Below, in pieces: positions 26,433-39,811 of a stretch of DNA of 64,000 nt. Each line of letters begins with the position of its first letter. The first letter of the stretch is position 1. Made by a program: the position numbers and the translations under genes. The DNA lies in NCBI RefSeq assembly GCF_025698545.1, contig NC_068575.1, forward strand, positions 49,113,980 through 49,177,979, read 5' to 3'. The notes under the pieces are model-generated. The model searched no databases. It saw only the letters and a list, made by a program, of their open reading frames with translations, and had not been told where the DNA came from. The DNA comes from Gossypium raimondii. Taxonomy: Eukaryota; Streptophyta; Magnoliopsida; Malvales; Malvaceae.

Positions 26433-26582
26433 ATGATTACGGTATGCTACTGTGGAAACCTAGCCAATTTAAAGACTTTTTGGTTCAATAACAACCCAGG
26501 TAGGAGGTTTTTTGGGTGCAAGAAGTATGAGAGTGGGTTTCAAAATGCATGTTGTTTTTCGCCTGGTTTGATCCACCATTGA
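26433..26582 (+). pseudogene. GRF-type zinc-finger fragment
   Basis: A 49-codon frame starts MITVCYCGN and contains NNNPGRRFFGCKKY and a downstream Cys. This matches the GRF zinc finger (C-x-C-G...NPGRRF-x-GC...C). It ends at a TGA soon after the domain. GRF-only small frames are often carried by plant transposons; here it appears to sit in the MULE remnant. Function is unlikely. Confidence 0.55.
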
Positions 26583-27444
26583 CGCCTCATTCACGAATTG
26601 TGTTGTTGGGTGTTTCGAAAAAAGTTAGGACAATGGAAGATGCAAGAAGGAAGGAGAGAATATGGTTGATGGCGTTGTTATTTGAAATTTTGTTATGGTT
26701 GTTGAAATGAAAAACTAGCTTATGGTTTTTTCTAGATCAATGGTTTGAGGGACATTGGTGGAGGTAGTGTTAAATGTAAGAAGGGGTTTAGGGTGTGAGT
26801 TAAATGCATTGTTATATGTAATTTGTTTTATATAATGGATGTTGGAAAGTTTAATTTATGGAATGAATTAAAAACAATAAAGATATTTTGTACACAGGAA
26901 ACAAAAGCATAAAACATTGCAAAATATTGTAGTTCATTCATTAATTAGGGCCAAATTGTTTACAAAAACAAGATAATCCTATATGTCTTGTAACTACATA
27001 GGCCAAGCTATTTCAAATTTGCCTACAGTTCAATACAATTGAACTGAGTGGAATTGTAGGTGCCTAAGTTTAGAAACCAATAGCAATAATAGGCAATTTA
27101 CACAATAAGCTCAAAACAATTAACAAAATAAACTTACATCTTGCAAGTTTAGTTATGTGATATTGGGTAAAGCTTAATCCATAAGGTGTCATCAATGGGT
27201 CTGAGACAGATGACTCTTGAGTAGAAGGTATTCATCTAACAATAGTTGATTGTCCAGTTGATTTCCTCTTGAATGGAAGTTTTTATCTTGGGGCAGCTTC
27301 TTAGTGAGTTGGAGCAGCAACTTGATGAGTTTGCAGCATATGTTGGTTATGAACACCAACTGTGTGTCTTATGACCTACATGAACAAGTCAAGTCATCCA
27401 TCAAACACATTGCATATGAAAAGTAAAGTAATGAAGCTAAGTGT

Positions 27445-28560
27445 TCAAGGCAAATGACTTACTAGAGGGTTTTGGCCAACTTTCACTCTACAACTCCTCT
27501 TATTGTGGCCAAATTTCTTGCATTTATTGCACTTCATTTGTACCCTTTTTTTGGTCAGCTTTGTTGTTGTTTGTGGTTCTTCAATTTCTTTCATTCTGAT
27601 ATTAGTAGGTCTTCCAGGTGGCCTTCTTATTGGATGGGGCAATATTAGCAGCATGTCCAGCAAAAGCTCCTATTGCTTAGAACCCTTATTGGCCTGATGA
27701 AGTTGGAGTAGATGGCAAGCTGAGTTTCCTTGGTGTAGCAGTTATCTACATAAGTTTCAGGGTTCTCATCTTTTAGATGAATGACAGTCACTACATGATT
27801 GCAAAGGATGCCAGTGATCTCCCATTTCTTGCAAGAATGTTCAACTAGGTCCACCACATGCTGGGTGCCTAGACCTCATTCAACTTGATACCTCTCCCCA
27901 ACAACATGTGATGGGAAACAACTAAAAACAGTTTAACATATTAGGAGTAGAGACATAGACAGTTCAACATTTTATGAATATTGGCAAAATAAAGGCATAC
28001 ATGGAGCAATCATATTTAAAAATAAATCTATTTACCTCATTGAATATTTGATATTAACATCTAGCTTTTTCTTGATCTTTGGACACAAGTTTCCTTTAAA
28101 CCTTCTAGCTTATTTTTTCTTTTTGACAATCTACGACATAATTTTGTCCTAATTGTTTCCATCATAGTCATAATGGGCTTCCCTCTTACTTCTAGGATCA
28201 ACTTGTGTAAGTAGCGGAAAGGAATATCAATTACAAAATCATAAAACAATTCACAAATAAAAAAAAAATAAACGGCATATAGAAAAAATATATAGGGTTT
28301 ACCTTGTTAAAACATTCACAAAGATCATACACGGCATGTCAGACTTGCTCCTTAATGAGAAAGGGGACATTGACTAATGAGCAGGGTTCTTTCCCTTCAA
28401 CCAATTGTAAGCATCTTGATTGGTATTCTTCAATTCAACCATGACATCTTCAAAATCCCTTGCAGTGCTTGCTCTGGCAATTTTCCAAAACAAGTATTTT
28501 AAAGTCTTTGTTTTGAAAGAAGCCTTCTTGAAATTTTAACGTAAGTGTCAACAACAAACA
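27445..28560 (-). pseudogene. MULE (MuDR) transposase remnant
   Basis: Fragments appear in transposase order on the minus strand: VELKNTNQDAYNWL near 28440, ILEVRGKPIMTMMETIR near 28200, a SWIM zinc finger (CKKWEITGILCNHVVTVIH) near 27820, and a CCHC knuckle (CNKCKKFGHNKRSC) near 27510. These are the typical C-terminal landmarks of MURA-type transposases. At least one frameshift (between the SWIM and knuckle segments) and in-frame stops make it non-functional. The catalytic DDE region was not recognised. Confidence 0.75.
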
Positions 28561-29301
28561 TCTTGCTTCTACAAGTACAGAATAAAAACAAATTAATTTT
28601 TTGACATACTGGCAAAAACAAAAATAGAAAAAGCAAACAAATTGTGTTTTATCTTCTATTCGTCAGACATAAAAGATATCTAATATGAGCTCATAATTTC
28701 TAATAACAACTAGGTCAACTCCAAGAACCAGCATTTGTATCTTTAGTTTATCATCTCTCACAAATTCTGTACCTCTCTCTTAAGAAAAGATGATGTTCAT
28801 CATTAAATTCATTTTTGTTTTCAAAAATCAGGCAATGGTCTTTGTCGTAGTCGCCACCAGCCACTGTCTATCGGTGTTTCATGTATTGGAAAGTAGGCTT
28901 CTTAATTTTCTTTAAACTCTGATCACCAGAGTGCTATTATTTTAAAACTCAAACTTTGTATTTTGCAACAACCCTGATACTGTTTTCTTCTCTGGTATGC
29001 GATCTTCCATGCCATTATAAATATTAGGATTACATCATCTTAATTTTTAAAGTCAGTATACTATTTGTTCTTCAAAGTTGTACCTATTTATCACTTTAGT
29101 ATCTAAATTTTTTATAGCAGTTTAGTACCTAAACTTTTCATCTCATTATCAATTTACCCCGACCATTAATAATGCTGAAGAAAAGGGTAATGTGGCATGC
29201 GCAATTGAAAACTTTAGGTACCAAAGTAATAATTGAATACAATTTTGGGAGACAAATAGTTTTAGGGTTTGTTTTGCTTCTATCTTTGGCTAAAGCAATT
29301 A

Positions 29302-29885
29302 GGGTCTGTTTGATTGCCAGTAAAATATTTTCCGTAAAATGATTTCTGGAAAATGTTTTACTTTTCTGTAAAATGATTTACTGGAAAATATTTTCTGGTG
29401 TTTGATTGAATCTGTATAAAATATTTTTTTGCTATTTGGCAGATTTTCTGAAAATATTTTCCGGAAAAGTTGTTTTTGCATATATTAATATGTATTAATA
29501 AATTTTTATATTTTAAATTGTTTTTACATATATTGCAATGATTTATTTATAATAATACTCAATTATTAAGCTACAATATTAATCGTTATAAATTGAAAAA
29601 AACTAATATCAAATTAATTATTTGTAATTGTGTTAAAAAAACAAGTATTGAATAATTAAAAAACAAGTTACTGGAAAATCGATAAATAGAAGCAATTTTC
29701 TACTGGGAATGAAGGAGGCGATAGAGAGGAGAGCACGGAAAATGTCTTACGGAAATTGAAAGGGTAAGACATTTTCCCTAAAATGTAACCCATTTTCCCT
29801 TGTTTTGGAGTTCATTTTCCAAATGAAAAATGTTTTCCGCCAATCAAACGCTGGAAAAGTTGAAAATGATTTTCCGAAAAATCAA
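29302..29885. mobile_element. Harbinger-like MITE, degenerate
   Basis: The left end reads TTA then GGGTCTGTTTGATTGCCAG; the right arm contains CCGCCAATCAAACGCTGG in opposite orientation and is followed by TTA. Both arms are rich in GAAAATATTTTCC-type sequence. The outermost right bases do not match the left TIR, so that boundary is approximate. It is related to 34174-35213. Confidence 0.4.
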
Positions 29886-31926
29886 TTACGTGAACAAAAT
29901 ATCATTTTAGCTCTTCCAATAAGTATATAAATTAACATTTGAATCTAATGTGAATATCACGTTTGTTGGCACTTATAAATGCAGAAGGATTCTATAAATA
30001 TGTATATTAACATTTGAATTTAAATGTAAATACTTTAAAATATCTATTGCTTAGAAGTGTCGGGAAAACTTTTGTTGGAAACAAAATTAGATATTGTCAA
30101 CACTTGTGGTCAGCCTGTCAAAATTTTTCTATCGGCACTCATCTAGCTGCCAATCAATCAATGGTTATGGTGGTCAGGATTGGTTTTGAAATAAGAAATA
30201 AGAAATAAGAAAAATAGTAAACACATTTTTAAAGCCCAACTCTTTGGATTCCTCACAAATGCAGATTTCTTTTTGTGTAAAAACCTTACCTTCTTCCGTA
30301 AGGGAGCATTAAAAACCCATCAAACTTAACACGAAACACTAGAGCTTTCCCATTTCACATCTCTATCATTTCTTCAACATATATCTCAAATTCCATTCAA
30401 AGTCTCTTCTCCTTCATTTTTAATATTTTTATTGTTGAATTTATATTTAAAATTAGTAAATATATAAGTATTAGATATAATTTTATTGTTTGATCAAAAT
30501 AAATATTCATTTTTTAAAATTATTGATTTTTAATTTTAATATTATTAAATAATATTTTACATTATTTTAGATAATTTTAGATGAATAATAAATATGATAT
30601 CTCATTCTTTTTAAAAACTATTTTTTATTTTTATTTACATCAAGTGATAAACAACAGTATAATTATATAGTAAAAAAATAATCCTAAACCTATTTATTTT
30701 ATTCAACCATTTTTATTAAAAAATGTTATATTAAGTAAAAAAATTAAAAGGATTATTAGTCACATTTAAAATATTAAATGTGAAAAGTTCTCATTTTAAT
30801 GGTTTATCAAATACACCACCGTAAGTATTATTTTATTCTTTTCAAACTATAAAGGGTGAGTCTATCTACTATGAGTATGCTGAGTCCACGAAGACGTGAA
30901 TTCAAGCATGTTAAAGTATATCTATCTTCCTATTTAATAATTGAAGAGGGGTATAAATAATTTTAGATTTTATCTAAAAAAATTGCTTCTTTACTCCTAT
31001 AAAATTGCATTTTCTTCCACTTAAATTTAAAATTAAAATTTGATTTCTTTAAAACAATAAATTCATAATTATTTTTAAAAGAAATAATTCTATAATTTAA
31101 TTCTTTTAAAATTTATAATTATCCAAATAAAATATAAACTTAACCCTTGTTTAGATTGAAGTGAAAAGGATAAGTGTGTTTTTACTGGTTGTTAAATAAA
31201 TAAGTTGGAATGTGCAACCATGTTTTAAAAACCAAGGGGCAATTGGTTTATGTTGAAGAAAATGGTGCCAAGTCCGTAATGGCGACGGCTCCCTAACTCA
31301 GATCTAGAGGCTATCGGGATCATCTTCCTTCCTACAACTTGGAATATTTTAATATTTTAAATATTATGAATTAAATGCATGCTGTAATGGCATTCCCAAA
31401 GAATAATCCTAATTCTCAAGATATCATTTGTATTTTTTGAATTAAAACATCTTTTCGAGGTTTATAACCTTGAGTTATTTTCTTTAAAAGTGCATCCCAA
31501 CATTTTATCAATAATTACCCCCAATTTTTAGTGCAAGAAATATGGATATTAAATCAAATCAATTTCACATTCCCTTTAATTTTTTTTTCTTCAAATTTTA
31601 ATGATTAAAATAAATCATACACGTACGTGTATATATGAATTCTATATGAAAAAGGGAAGCAAGAACATGTGTATACGAGACCGATATTGGAATAAATAGA
31701 GGCCAACTTGGAAAAATAAAATGGAAGCCTCGACTCAAAGAAACTCATTATTAATAGAAATGGTGAACGCTGGCGGCAAAGCACAACCTGCTATCAAGAA
31801 ATAAATCCCCCAACACCCTCAGCTACTTCTACTTCACCAAGTCCATTAATTTTCTTTGTTTTCAGTTTCTGGTACTAATTTAGAACAAAGGGTTTTTATT
31901 GCAAGATTCTGCATGTTGTTGTAGTT
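29886..31926. other. AT-rich intergenic DNA and GT47 promoter
   Basis: Very AT-rich, with no coding content that I can support. The last 200-300 bp should contain the promoter and leader of the + strand glycosyltransferase gene; a TATA-like AATAAATA lies near 31690. Confidence 0.4.
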
Positions 31927-33599
31927 ATGATGATAAGTCCTCATAATGACAAGGCTCAGCATACACACATTTCATCTTTCCGGTCGTCTCCTTCATTGAA
32001 TTTGGGTTTAATCCTTGTTATACCGTCCGTCGTGCTCTTAGTTCTTGTCTCTACATTGGTTCCTCACCCTTCCACTTTTTCTCCGTTGTCTTCACCATGG
32101 AAATGGAGATATGGCGGCCACTGGTATTCTTCCATCTTCAATGGGTCCTCCACGGATTCTCCTTTCATGGAAGCTGAAACCGATGAACTTGCCCCCAACA
32201 TGTCTTTTTCAGATGCACTTATTGACAAAGACGTTGACAATGTTACATCCACGACAAGAGTTGTAAAGCGAAGCAGCAAGTTGGAGATGCTCGAAGCATA
32301 TATGGCAAGAGCTCGATCCTCCATTAAAGAGGCTGCTCGAGTTCGGAACTTGACATCGATTCATCAAGATCCAGATTATGTTCCTCATGGACCAATATAC
32401 AGAAATGCAAATGCTTTCCATAGGTATACAAATTAAATTTTTCTTTACAGTTTTTTTTTTGTGACTGAATTACAATGAAGTAATGATCTGGTTGAAATCG
32501 AAATAATTTAGGAGTTACTTAGAGATGGAGAAGCTGTTCAAGATTTATGTGTACCAGGAAGGAGAGCCACCAATGTTCCATAATGGTCCATGTAAGAGCA
32601 TATATTCTTCGGAAGGAAGGTTCATTCATGAAGTGGAAAAGGGAAAATTTTATACAACTCAAGATCCTGATGAGGCTTTGGTTTATTTCCTTCCATTCAG
32701 TGTTGCCATGCTGGTTCGTTATCTCTACGAGTCTGAATCTCTTAAAACGGATGCCATCGGAAGGATTGTCATCGACTACATCCATGTCATTTCCGGTAAA
32801 TATCCTTACTGGAACCGTAGCCTTGGTGCTGACCATTTCATGCTCTCCTGCCATGATTGGGTAAGTAATATATATTTGCAACTTGGACATCATATTTAGG
32901 CGTATTGGTTGATTAATTTACTTGCAGGGGCCGCTTGCATCCTCCTATGTGCCTCATTTGTTCAACAAGTCCATTAGAGTTTTATGTAATGCAAACACTT
33001 CAGAAGGGTTTACTCCAGCTAAAGACGCCTCATTTCCAGAAATCAATCTCTTAAAGGGTGAAGCGGATATCGGCGGTCTTCCACCCTCTCGTCGGTCCAT
33101 TCTTGCCTTTTTCGCAGGTCATCTCCACGGCTACATCCGGTACCTCCTCCTGAATGAGTGGAAAGATAAAAACGACCCGGACGTCCAAGTGTACGACCAA
33201 CTTCCCAAGGGAGTTTCGTACATGTCGAAGCTGAAGAACAGCAGGTTTTGCCTATGTCCTAGCGGATACGAAGTGGCGAGCCCGAGAATTGTGGAGGCCA
33301 TTTATGCAGAGTGTGTTCCGGTGTTGATTTCAGACGGCTATGTGGCGCCTTTCAGTGATGTCCTAAACTGGAACTCCTTCTCGGTTCAGATTACCGTCAA
33401 GGACATCCCCAACATAAAAAGGATATTGATGGGCATTTCTCACAGACAATATCTGAGAATGCAAAGGAGAGTGAAGCAAGTTCAAAGGCATTTTGTGGTG
33501 AACCCAACGCCTAAGAGATATGATGTTTTCCATATGATTAATCACTCTATTTGGCTTAGAAGATTAAACGTTCACATTCAGGATTTTGGTGTTCCTTGA
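31927..33599 (+). CDS. GT47 exostosin-family glycosyltransferase
   Basis: Three exons (31927-32423, 32512-32860, 32928-33599) join in phase to 505 codons plus TGA. The protein is a type II Golgi membrane protein: a short cytoplasmic N-terminus, a membrane anchor at about residues 24-44 (LNLGLILVIPSVVLLVLVST), a stem of roughly 130 residues, then the exostosin domain. Family landmarks are FKIYVYQEGEPP, FMLSCHDWGP, RVLCNANTSEGF, the DASFPEINL segment, RFCLCPSGYEVASPRIVEAI and the C-terminal VISDGYVAPF...W. These match plant probable glycosyltransferases of the At3g07620/At5g03795 type, thought to act on cell-wall polysaccharides; donor and acceptor are unknown. All motifs are uninterrupted, so the gene is likely functional. 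Confidence 0.93.
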
Positions 33600-34170
33600 T
33601 TTTGACATTTAAGTTTCTTGTCACATGACTTATATTACGAGTAAGGAAATTGCATAAGCATTGTTCAAAATTTCTTTTAGACGAAGCAGAATAGAAAAGG
33701 TATAGGGTTTAGGGTTGGGTAAGAGAGTCAAAGCAAAAGAGAGAGTAAACCGTATAGCCTAATGCCCATTAGGTTTTTTGGTCCTCAATCCCTCATGTCA
33801 TCCTACAACACAAACATGGCGTAGATTTTAGAAGCCCCCCTGCTGTTAGTCTGCTGCCACAATTACATGGTGGAGACACTCTTTCGCCAAATGCCTAAAT
33901 TAATTCCGCTATGAATTCCTCCACCGCCACAACTTGAAATGACAATTACAACGTACCAACCTAACGTAAAAAAAAAAAAATAATGCATTACAATCTATAG
34001 AATATACATTAAAATTTATATAAATATAAAACATCTCAAACACAATGATATTTCAAAATACACAATCACGATATAGATTGTTTTCTTAAATTGTAAGCTT
34101 AATTCATCCATGTTGTTATAAATAAATAAAAAACAATATTAAATCTCAATATTTATTGATCCCTCGTGTC
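33600..34170. other. GT47 3' UTR and intergenic DNA
   Basis: No gene. The 3' UTR of the glycosyltransferase should end in this segment; the remainder is AT-rich spacer. Confidence 0.4.
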
Positions 34171-34173
34171 TTA

Positions 34174-35213
34174 GGTTTCATTTGTTTCAAGTAAAAGGTT
34201 TTACGGAAAATATTTTCAACCTTTTTCGATGCTTGTTTCATGTAAAATAGGATGGTCAACGTAAAAGGTTTTCCGGCCAAAGTAAAATCATCCCTTATTT
34301 TCGTAAAATGTCTTACCAAAAATTTTTTTGTATGACATCTTGCAAACTGATAAGACTCTATTCACTATAACACCCTCATACCTGACCCAAACATCGGGTT
34401 AAAGCATTGGGATGTTACATTCTTTACTACATTCTTCACTTGTAAAATATTTTCTTATAAACCTTCATAACTTTTCAATTTAGTCCCTTTTTTGTCATAA
34501 AAGTTCAATATTCATTAATTAATCATATTAAATCAATTTTATTTCTTGTTATATTTTATCACATAATTTATCTCATTATATTATTTCACATATTAAATTT
34601 CTATGTATTTCACTTCTATTATTTCATCCACATATTTTCTCAAAATTAACAATTTAGTCCTTATTATCATAAAAATTCAATTTTTCCACAATTTCACTTT
34701 TACAATACTTTATGCATATTTTATCATCTCATAACATATTCATTAAACTTTTACCATAATTTCCTTATTCACATATTAAATTGTTTTACACTTAAACTTT
34801 TGTATATTTTTCAATTTAGTCCCTATTACCATGTAATTTATTTTTCACCATATAAGTACTTTAATCAAATAGTTCATTATAATATCTTACTTCACATGAC
34901 AAATTTTCATGCATATCACTTTTCTTGTTTCAATTATAAATTTTACAAAGTTTACAATTTAATCCTTAACATCGTGAAGATTCATTATTTATTATAATTT
35001 CACCTTAGCATTACTTTGTAATCAATTCACTACTCATCATAGCCTCAAATGTATGTTGTTTCATTGAAAACAACTTTTGTGGAATATTTTCAGAAAATTT
35101 GTCAAACAATAAAAAATATTTTATACAGATTCATCCAAACACTAGAAAATATTAACTTTTCCAGAAAAGTAAGTCATTTTTTGAAAGTTATTTTCAGTAA
35201 AACAAACAGAGCC
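34174..35213. mobile_element. Harbinger-like element with nested LTR-like piece
   Basis: Flanked by TTA on both sides (34171-34173 and 35214-35216). The left end GGTTTCATTTGTTTCAAG pairs imperfectly with the right end ...AAACAAACAGAGCC. The inner 34352-34430 part (AACACCCTCATACCTGACC ... GATGTTACA) looks like a reversed LTR end related to the solo LTR at 35504-38317. It has no coding capacity. Confidence 0.45.
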
Positions 35214-35503
35214 TTAGTATTTCATAGTGCATGTGAGATTCTTTTTCTGGTTTGTGATGTGTTTTTTATTTGGCTTTTAGGGCGTGTAAAAGGCTTTCAT
35301 CGATGTAGTGGGAAGGGTGATTTAAAACAAGGTTTTGGCAACTGGGAGTAATATTGGAAAATTGAGTATAGGAGCTGTTATGGGACTTTATGAGTATCAT
35401 TTGCTTTATGGATTCGCTTGATAGGATACAGGTTGCCTAAAGTGATGCATTTATGGGTATAGGGGCTAGACTAAGATAGAATTGGTATTGTATTGATAGT
35501 GGG
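35214..35503. other. Intergenic spacer
   Basis: Short spacer between the Harbinger-like element and the solo LTR. No gene is seen. Confidence 0.4.
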
Positions 35504-38317
35504 TGTCACACCCCAAAATAAGGCTTAGGAGTTTTAGGGGTATTTTAAGAATTTTAACCTTAGAGTGTTCAAAATTTTGTGACATCACATACTGGTAATG
35601 TTTTCAATTATGATTTTTAGAAAATTAAATCAATTTCTAAAAATGAGATTTAAATACCTTTAATTTTGAAAATAAGATTGATTTGTAAAATAGTCAAAAT
35701 TGGGAGTTTTTATGAAGCAATTTAACCAGATTTTAAAATTCAAGCTAAAACCCCCCATTCCCCAAATTATTTCATGTAAAAACAACCCCAAAAATTAGTG
35801 TTTGTCATCCTTTGTTCTCTCTTGCTATTTCAATCAATTTTGAACTCCAAATCCAAATTCCTTTTGATTTCTATCATCTCTTAAGTTATAAACCTCTATC
35901 AAAACCAAGAAAATCACTCAAAAACTTCATCATCTACATCATTTTCTCCAAATGTGGGTTTTTCTGGATGAGCGACAAAGCTCATTTTTCTTCCATCAAA
36001 GGTAACCATTCAACTTTCTATGAGTTTTAAATGATATCTAGTCCCTTAAACTGAATTTGTAGTCATTGAAACACATGTTTTAAATAAAAACCAAAAATTG
36101 GGTCGTTAATTGTGGATTTCTGTATTTTGCATAAAAATGTGGTTTTAAAGTATTTTTCAATTAGTTTTACCTAATTACAAGCTATCTAAACTTACTTTGA
36201 ACTTTTGTTAAAGATTTCTTGAGTTTTAATGAATTTTTGAAAAATAACCATAAAACATGTTAAAAAGTAAATATATTGAATTGAGTAGTTTTGTGTAGTT
36301 TAAAGGTTAAGAATTAGTTGTAGGTGAATTATAAGATGAACAGAATTGATTTTAGGTGAAAAGATTAAGTATAGATCGAAATATTTGAATTTAAATTTTG
36401 ATATGTTATAAGTTTCGGTTACATGAGAACTTAGTTTAGGCTTATGTTTTGTATGTTTGTAATGAGTCATTGGTTGATTTTTGGATGTATTGTTGTATGA
36501 CCTTGTTGTGTTGAAGTTTTGTATTAGATAGAACTTTCTACGAGTAGGGATAAAGGCAAGAAAAAGCTAGTCTGAGCTTTCGGCTTTTCGACTAGAGCGT
36601 AATTGGTGAGTGTTTGGGATAATTACTTGTGGAGATGATTCAATGCATTATTTGGGAATTTACTAGTAGCCTAAACCCCTACTCTAAATTCCGAGTGTAA
36701 GTTTTCTCATACCTATGTTATCTTATGAATAAAGTGCTTATGTGTTTGTGAATATGTTAATTGAGATGAGATGTTATAACATGTGATAAGTGGTTATGAT
36801 AACTGTCGCGAAAGTGCAAATATGTACATGTTATGTAAATGCTAAATGTTAGCGACAGTGTTTTGCTAAATATGCAAATATGCAGTGATTGTGGATGGAT
36901 AATCGGTAAGTGATATGTGTTTGACTTCAGATATTTTGGCCTTGTGATATTGAAACTGTTGGATATAGTTGACATACCATAGGATTGTGAGTACTTACCT
37001 ATATGTACAGTGATTTTGGGCGTTGAAGCCCAGAGACATGTTGGAAGGATAAGAGAATGTGAGCTAAGCTCCATTGTGTATTGAGATATGTGTTTATATG
37101 ACATGTGGTCATTATGCAATTTACCTATGAAGATGCTTTAGACTATTGTGGTATATGTTTGAATGTTATGTGATTTTACGAGTAATGTGACATATGCTCA
37201 AACGTTATGAGATTTTATGAGTATGGTGATATATGCTTGTAAGTTAGGTGATTATATGTGTAATATGATATATGCTTAAAAGTGAACAGGTTTACCATGT
37301 AAAAGAACTAGAAAATAATGCATGAGTAAGTTTATTATGACACTAAAGATGGAGTTGCCAAGGTTGTGCTATATGGTTGTTTCGTTAATGCTTGATGAAT
37401 TGTTGGCATGGTAGTTGTTCTAGGCATTCATTGAGTTTGTTAAACTCACTTACTCCTTTTAAACCATTGCAGATCAGTAGTGTGCCGGTATGGTTTCGAG
37501 GGTGATCTAAGCAAGTCTATTTGTTACTTCGTAGGTGTTCTATATTTATTTAAGTTTTGGGGAATGAGACGATGTGGTAGACTTGTATATAACCATGTTA
37601 ACTTCTAGACACTTAGTTGGTTTTTGGTTCAGTTTATAAGGATTACATGTTATTGTTATGCTTAAGTTCATGAACATGATGAGGGATTGATGTTACTCGC
37701 TCGAACACGATATTGCAATATTGAACTGTTAATTAGGGTGTTGAATGATTAATTGTCAAAGTAATTTATGTATGATGTTTAGGAACTAATTGGAATAGAT
37801 TAATTGCTTATGTATGCTGCATTTTTGAGGTCTGGAATAGAGGTATTGATAATTGGGTTTTTAAATTGATACCTCTGTGTTTGGAACGTGCAGGAAGTTA
37901 GAATAGAAATTTGGTATCGATACCTTTTCTCGGGTATCAATACTCGGGGTAAATTTATTGATACTTTACGAAAGGTACCGATAATTTTTGAGGTGGTATC
38001 ATTTTTCCAGGTGGTATTGATACCACACAGAGAAAATATCGATACCCTAGTGTCAGTATCGACACCTACAGGCATATTTTAGGAATTTTGCTAAATGAAC
38101 CTTATGCATGTTTAAAATTGTTTATAAGACTAATTGTTGTGATTTTAGCATGTAGCAATGGTAACTATCTTTAATGATTAACTTAAAACCTATACGAACA
38201 ATAAAATGATAGGCATTTTGTTTACAATGAGCTTTCTACTTGATGTATGTGACATGAGACAGTGGTGTGACGTCCCGTATTCGGGTTTCGTGACCAAGCC
38301 AGGTATAGGGTGTTACA
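35504..38317. mobile_element. 2.8-kb solo LTR with perfect target duplication
   Basis: A 2,814-bp block begins TGTCACACCCC and ends GGGTGTTACA. It is flanked by GTGGG at 35499-35503 and GTGGG at 38318-38322, an exact 5-bp target duplication. No primer-binding site, purine tract or coding sequence is present, as expected after recombination between two LTRs. Near its right end (37850-38080) is a cluster of GTATCGATACC-like motifs. Confidence 0.8.
37850..38080. repeat. Cluster of TATCGATACC-type palindromic motifs
   Basis: Variants of GGTATCGATACC (for example GGTATCGATACC at 37913, GTATTGATACC, AATATCGATACCC, GTATCGACACC) recur many times within about 230 bp. Most halves are GGTA(T/C)(C/T)GATA. 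They lie inside the solo LTR. Confidence 0.6.
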
Positions 38318-39806
38318 GTGGGAATTGCAAGTGGTATAGTTAGTGCTATGGCAGAAGTTGGAAAGTTAAATAACTCATTTTGTTTGATAATTTTGGATGG
38401 TTACAAGGGTTAGCTTGAGTGGCTTTGGTTTCTTATTTTGTTGTAAGGGATAAGCATTAGTGATTGTGACTTGAATTCTAAGAAGAGGTGAATTAAGTAA
38501 CTTTTATGACATGATAGAACTTTAGCAAGACGGGCTTGTCTTCTTAGAGGATTTGGTTGTAGCTTTTGATTTTGGCTTGGCTGACTTGGTTTGCTGTTAT
38601 ATAGTGAGATTGATACCTCTTGTTTATAGTGTTGTTTTGTGGTGCATTTTGAAAGATTTTGTTGCGTTATGATGTGTGATCTTCTTTGAAGAAATTTATC
38701 TTTAATAAATACTCATTTAACTTGGGAAAAAAACTTCTCTCTAGGAAAAGCTTCAAATTTCTTTCTTTTAAATCCCTTAACCTCAACCTTCAATCAAGGG
38801 CAACCCAATTGACATTTGGATTGGGTGTTGCCCATCATCCACCGTCAATTGCTACCCCTTCCCTACCACACCTCTATTTCTCCTTCGTTACTTCCTTGTT
38901 CTTTTCTTCCCTCTACTGAATTTGGTGTCCTAATTGTAATATATTCGTTTTGTATATTTATATTTTTCGAGCAAATTGGTTTAATAATAACACCCATTAA
39001 TTACATTAATACAATTTGTTTATTGTCTTCAATGTTTTTGCACGCAAAGTAAAATGAAAGCAAACATTGACTCAATGACTATCTAATGTTTAATTAAATA
39101 CTAAACGATATTAGGGTGGATCACATACGAAGAGACAACTTGTATTAGTGGATGAACCTAAACACGTCCTTAGTCTAATCGAAAATTAGCAAATCAATTG
39201 AAAGACTAGTAAGCCATCTATCAAGTCCAATTGAGAAAATGTTTTGTCTTGAGCATCGGAGTGAATGTCTCCCAAAAGATAGAGACATAAATGTGACAAC
39301 TGGATTGACAGTACATTAGACAAGACCCAAGTAGAATAGATCCTAGATCTGTTTATGGATTTATTCACTTGTGATGTTCATAGTGTGGCATACATTAACC
39401 CTGAGTGGATGATGGACTATATGTGCATGACTCGTATACTTTGATGTAAATAAAAGCTTAAGTTCAAACAGATAATGAACCATAAGCTGGTGCGTTGGGT
39501 ATACAACTTTTGCAATATGTAGCATCATTTACAATAGTAGAATTCATAGTCCAACTAATAGGTAAATGATATTCTTTCATTGGCCTTACATGGTAGATGA
39601 AAAGAAAACGTGATCATGAGTTATTTGTCTTTGTGAAAAATGACTTAATTTCTATTTGATAGTAATTGAATTTTTATGAAGGAAAATATAATGGTTACGA
39701 TGAGATAAAATAGAATCATATTGGGAGAATAGATTTATCCCAAAGAGATTAAGGATATCCTATGAGGGTAACACACTAATGATAAGGTCTTTGGATAAGC
39801 AATGAA
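38318..39806. other. Intergenic, degenerate repeat-like sequence
   Basis: No supported gene. The 39200-39620 part resembles repetitive plant DNA but carries no domain I can name. Confidence 0.35.
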
Positions 39807-39811
39807 TAAGT

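Larger units (their letters stand above)
26100..29220 (-). mobile_element. Decayed Mutator-like element (MULE)
   Basis: Minus-strand transposase remnants at 28560-27445 are flanked by related AT-rich sequences in opposite orientation: about 26150-26340 (TTACTAAATTTTCAAAAGTG and similar) and about 29050-29220 (ATCACTTTAGTATCTAAATT). These look like degraded long terminal inverted repeats, as MULEs have. No 9-bp target duplication could be fixed. A GRF zinc-finger fragment on the + strand lies inside. The boundaries are approximate. Confidence 0.4.
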
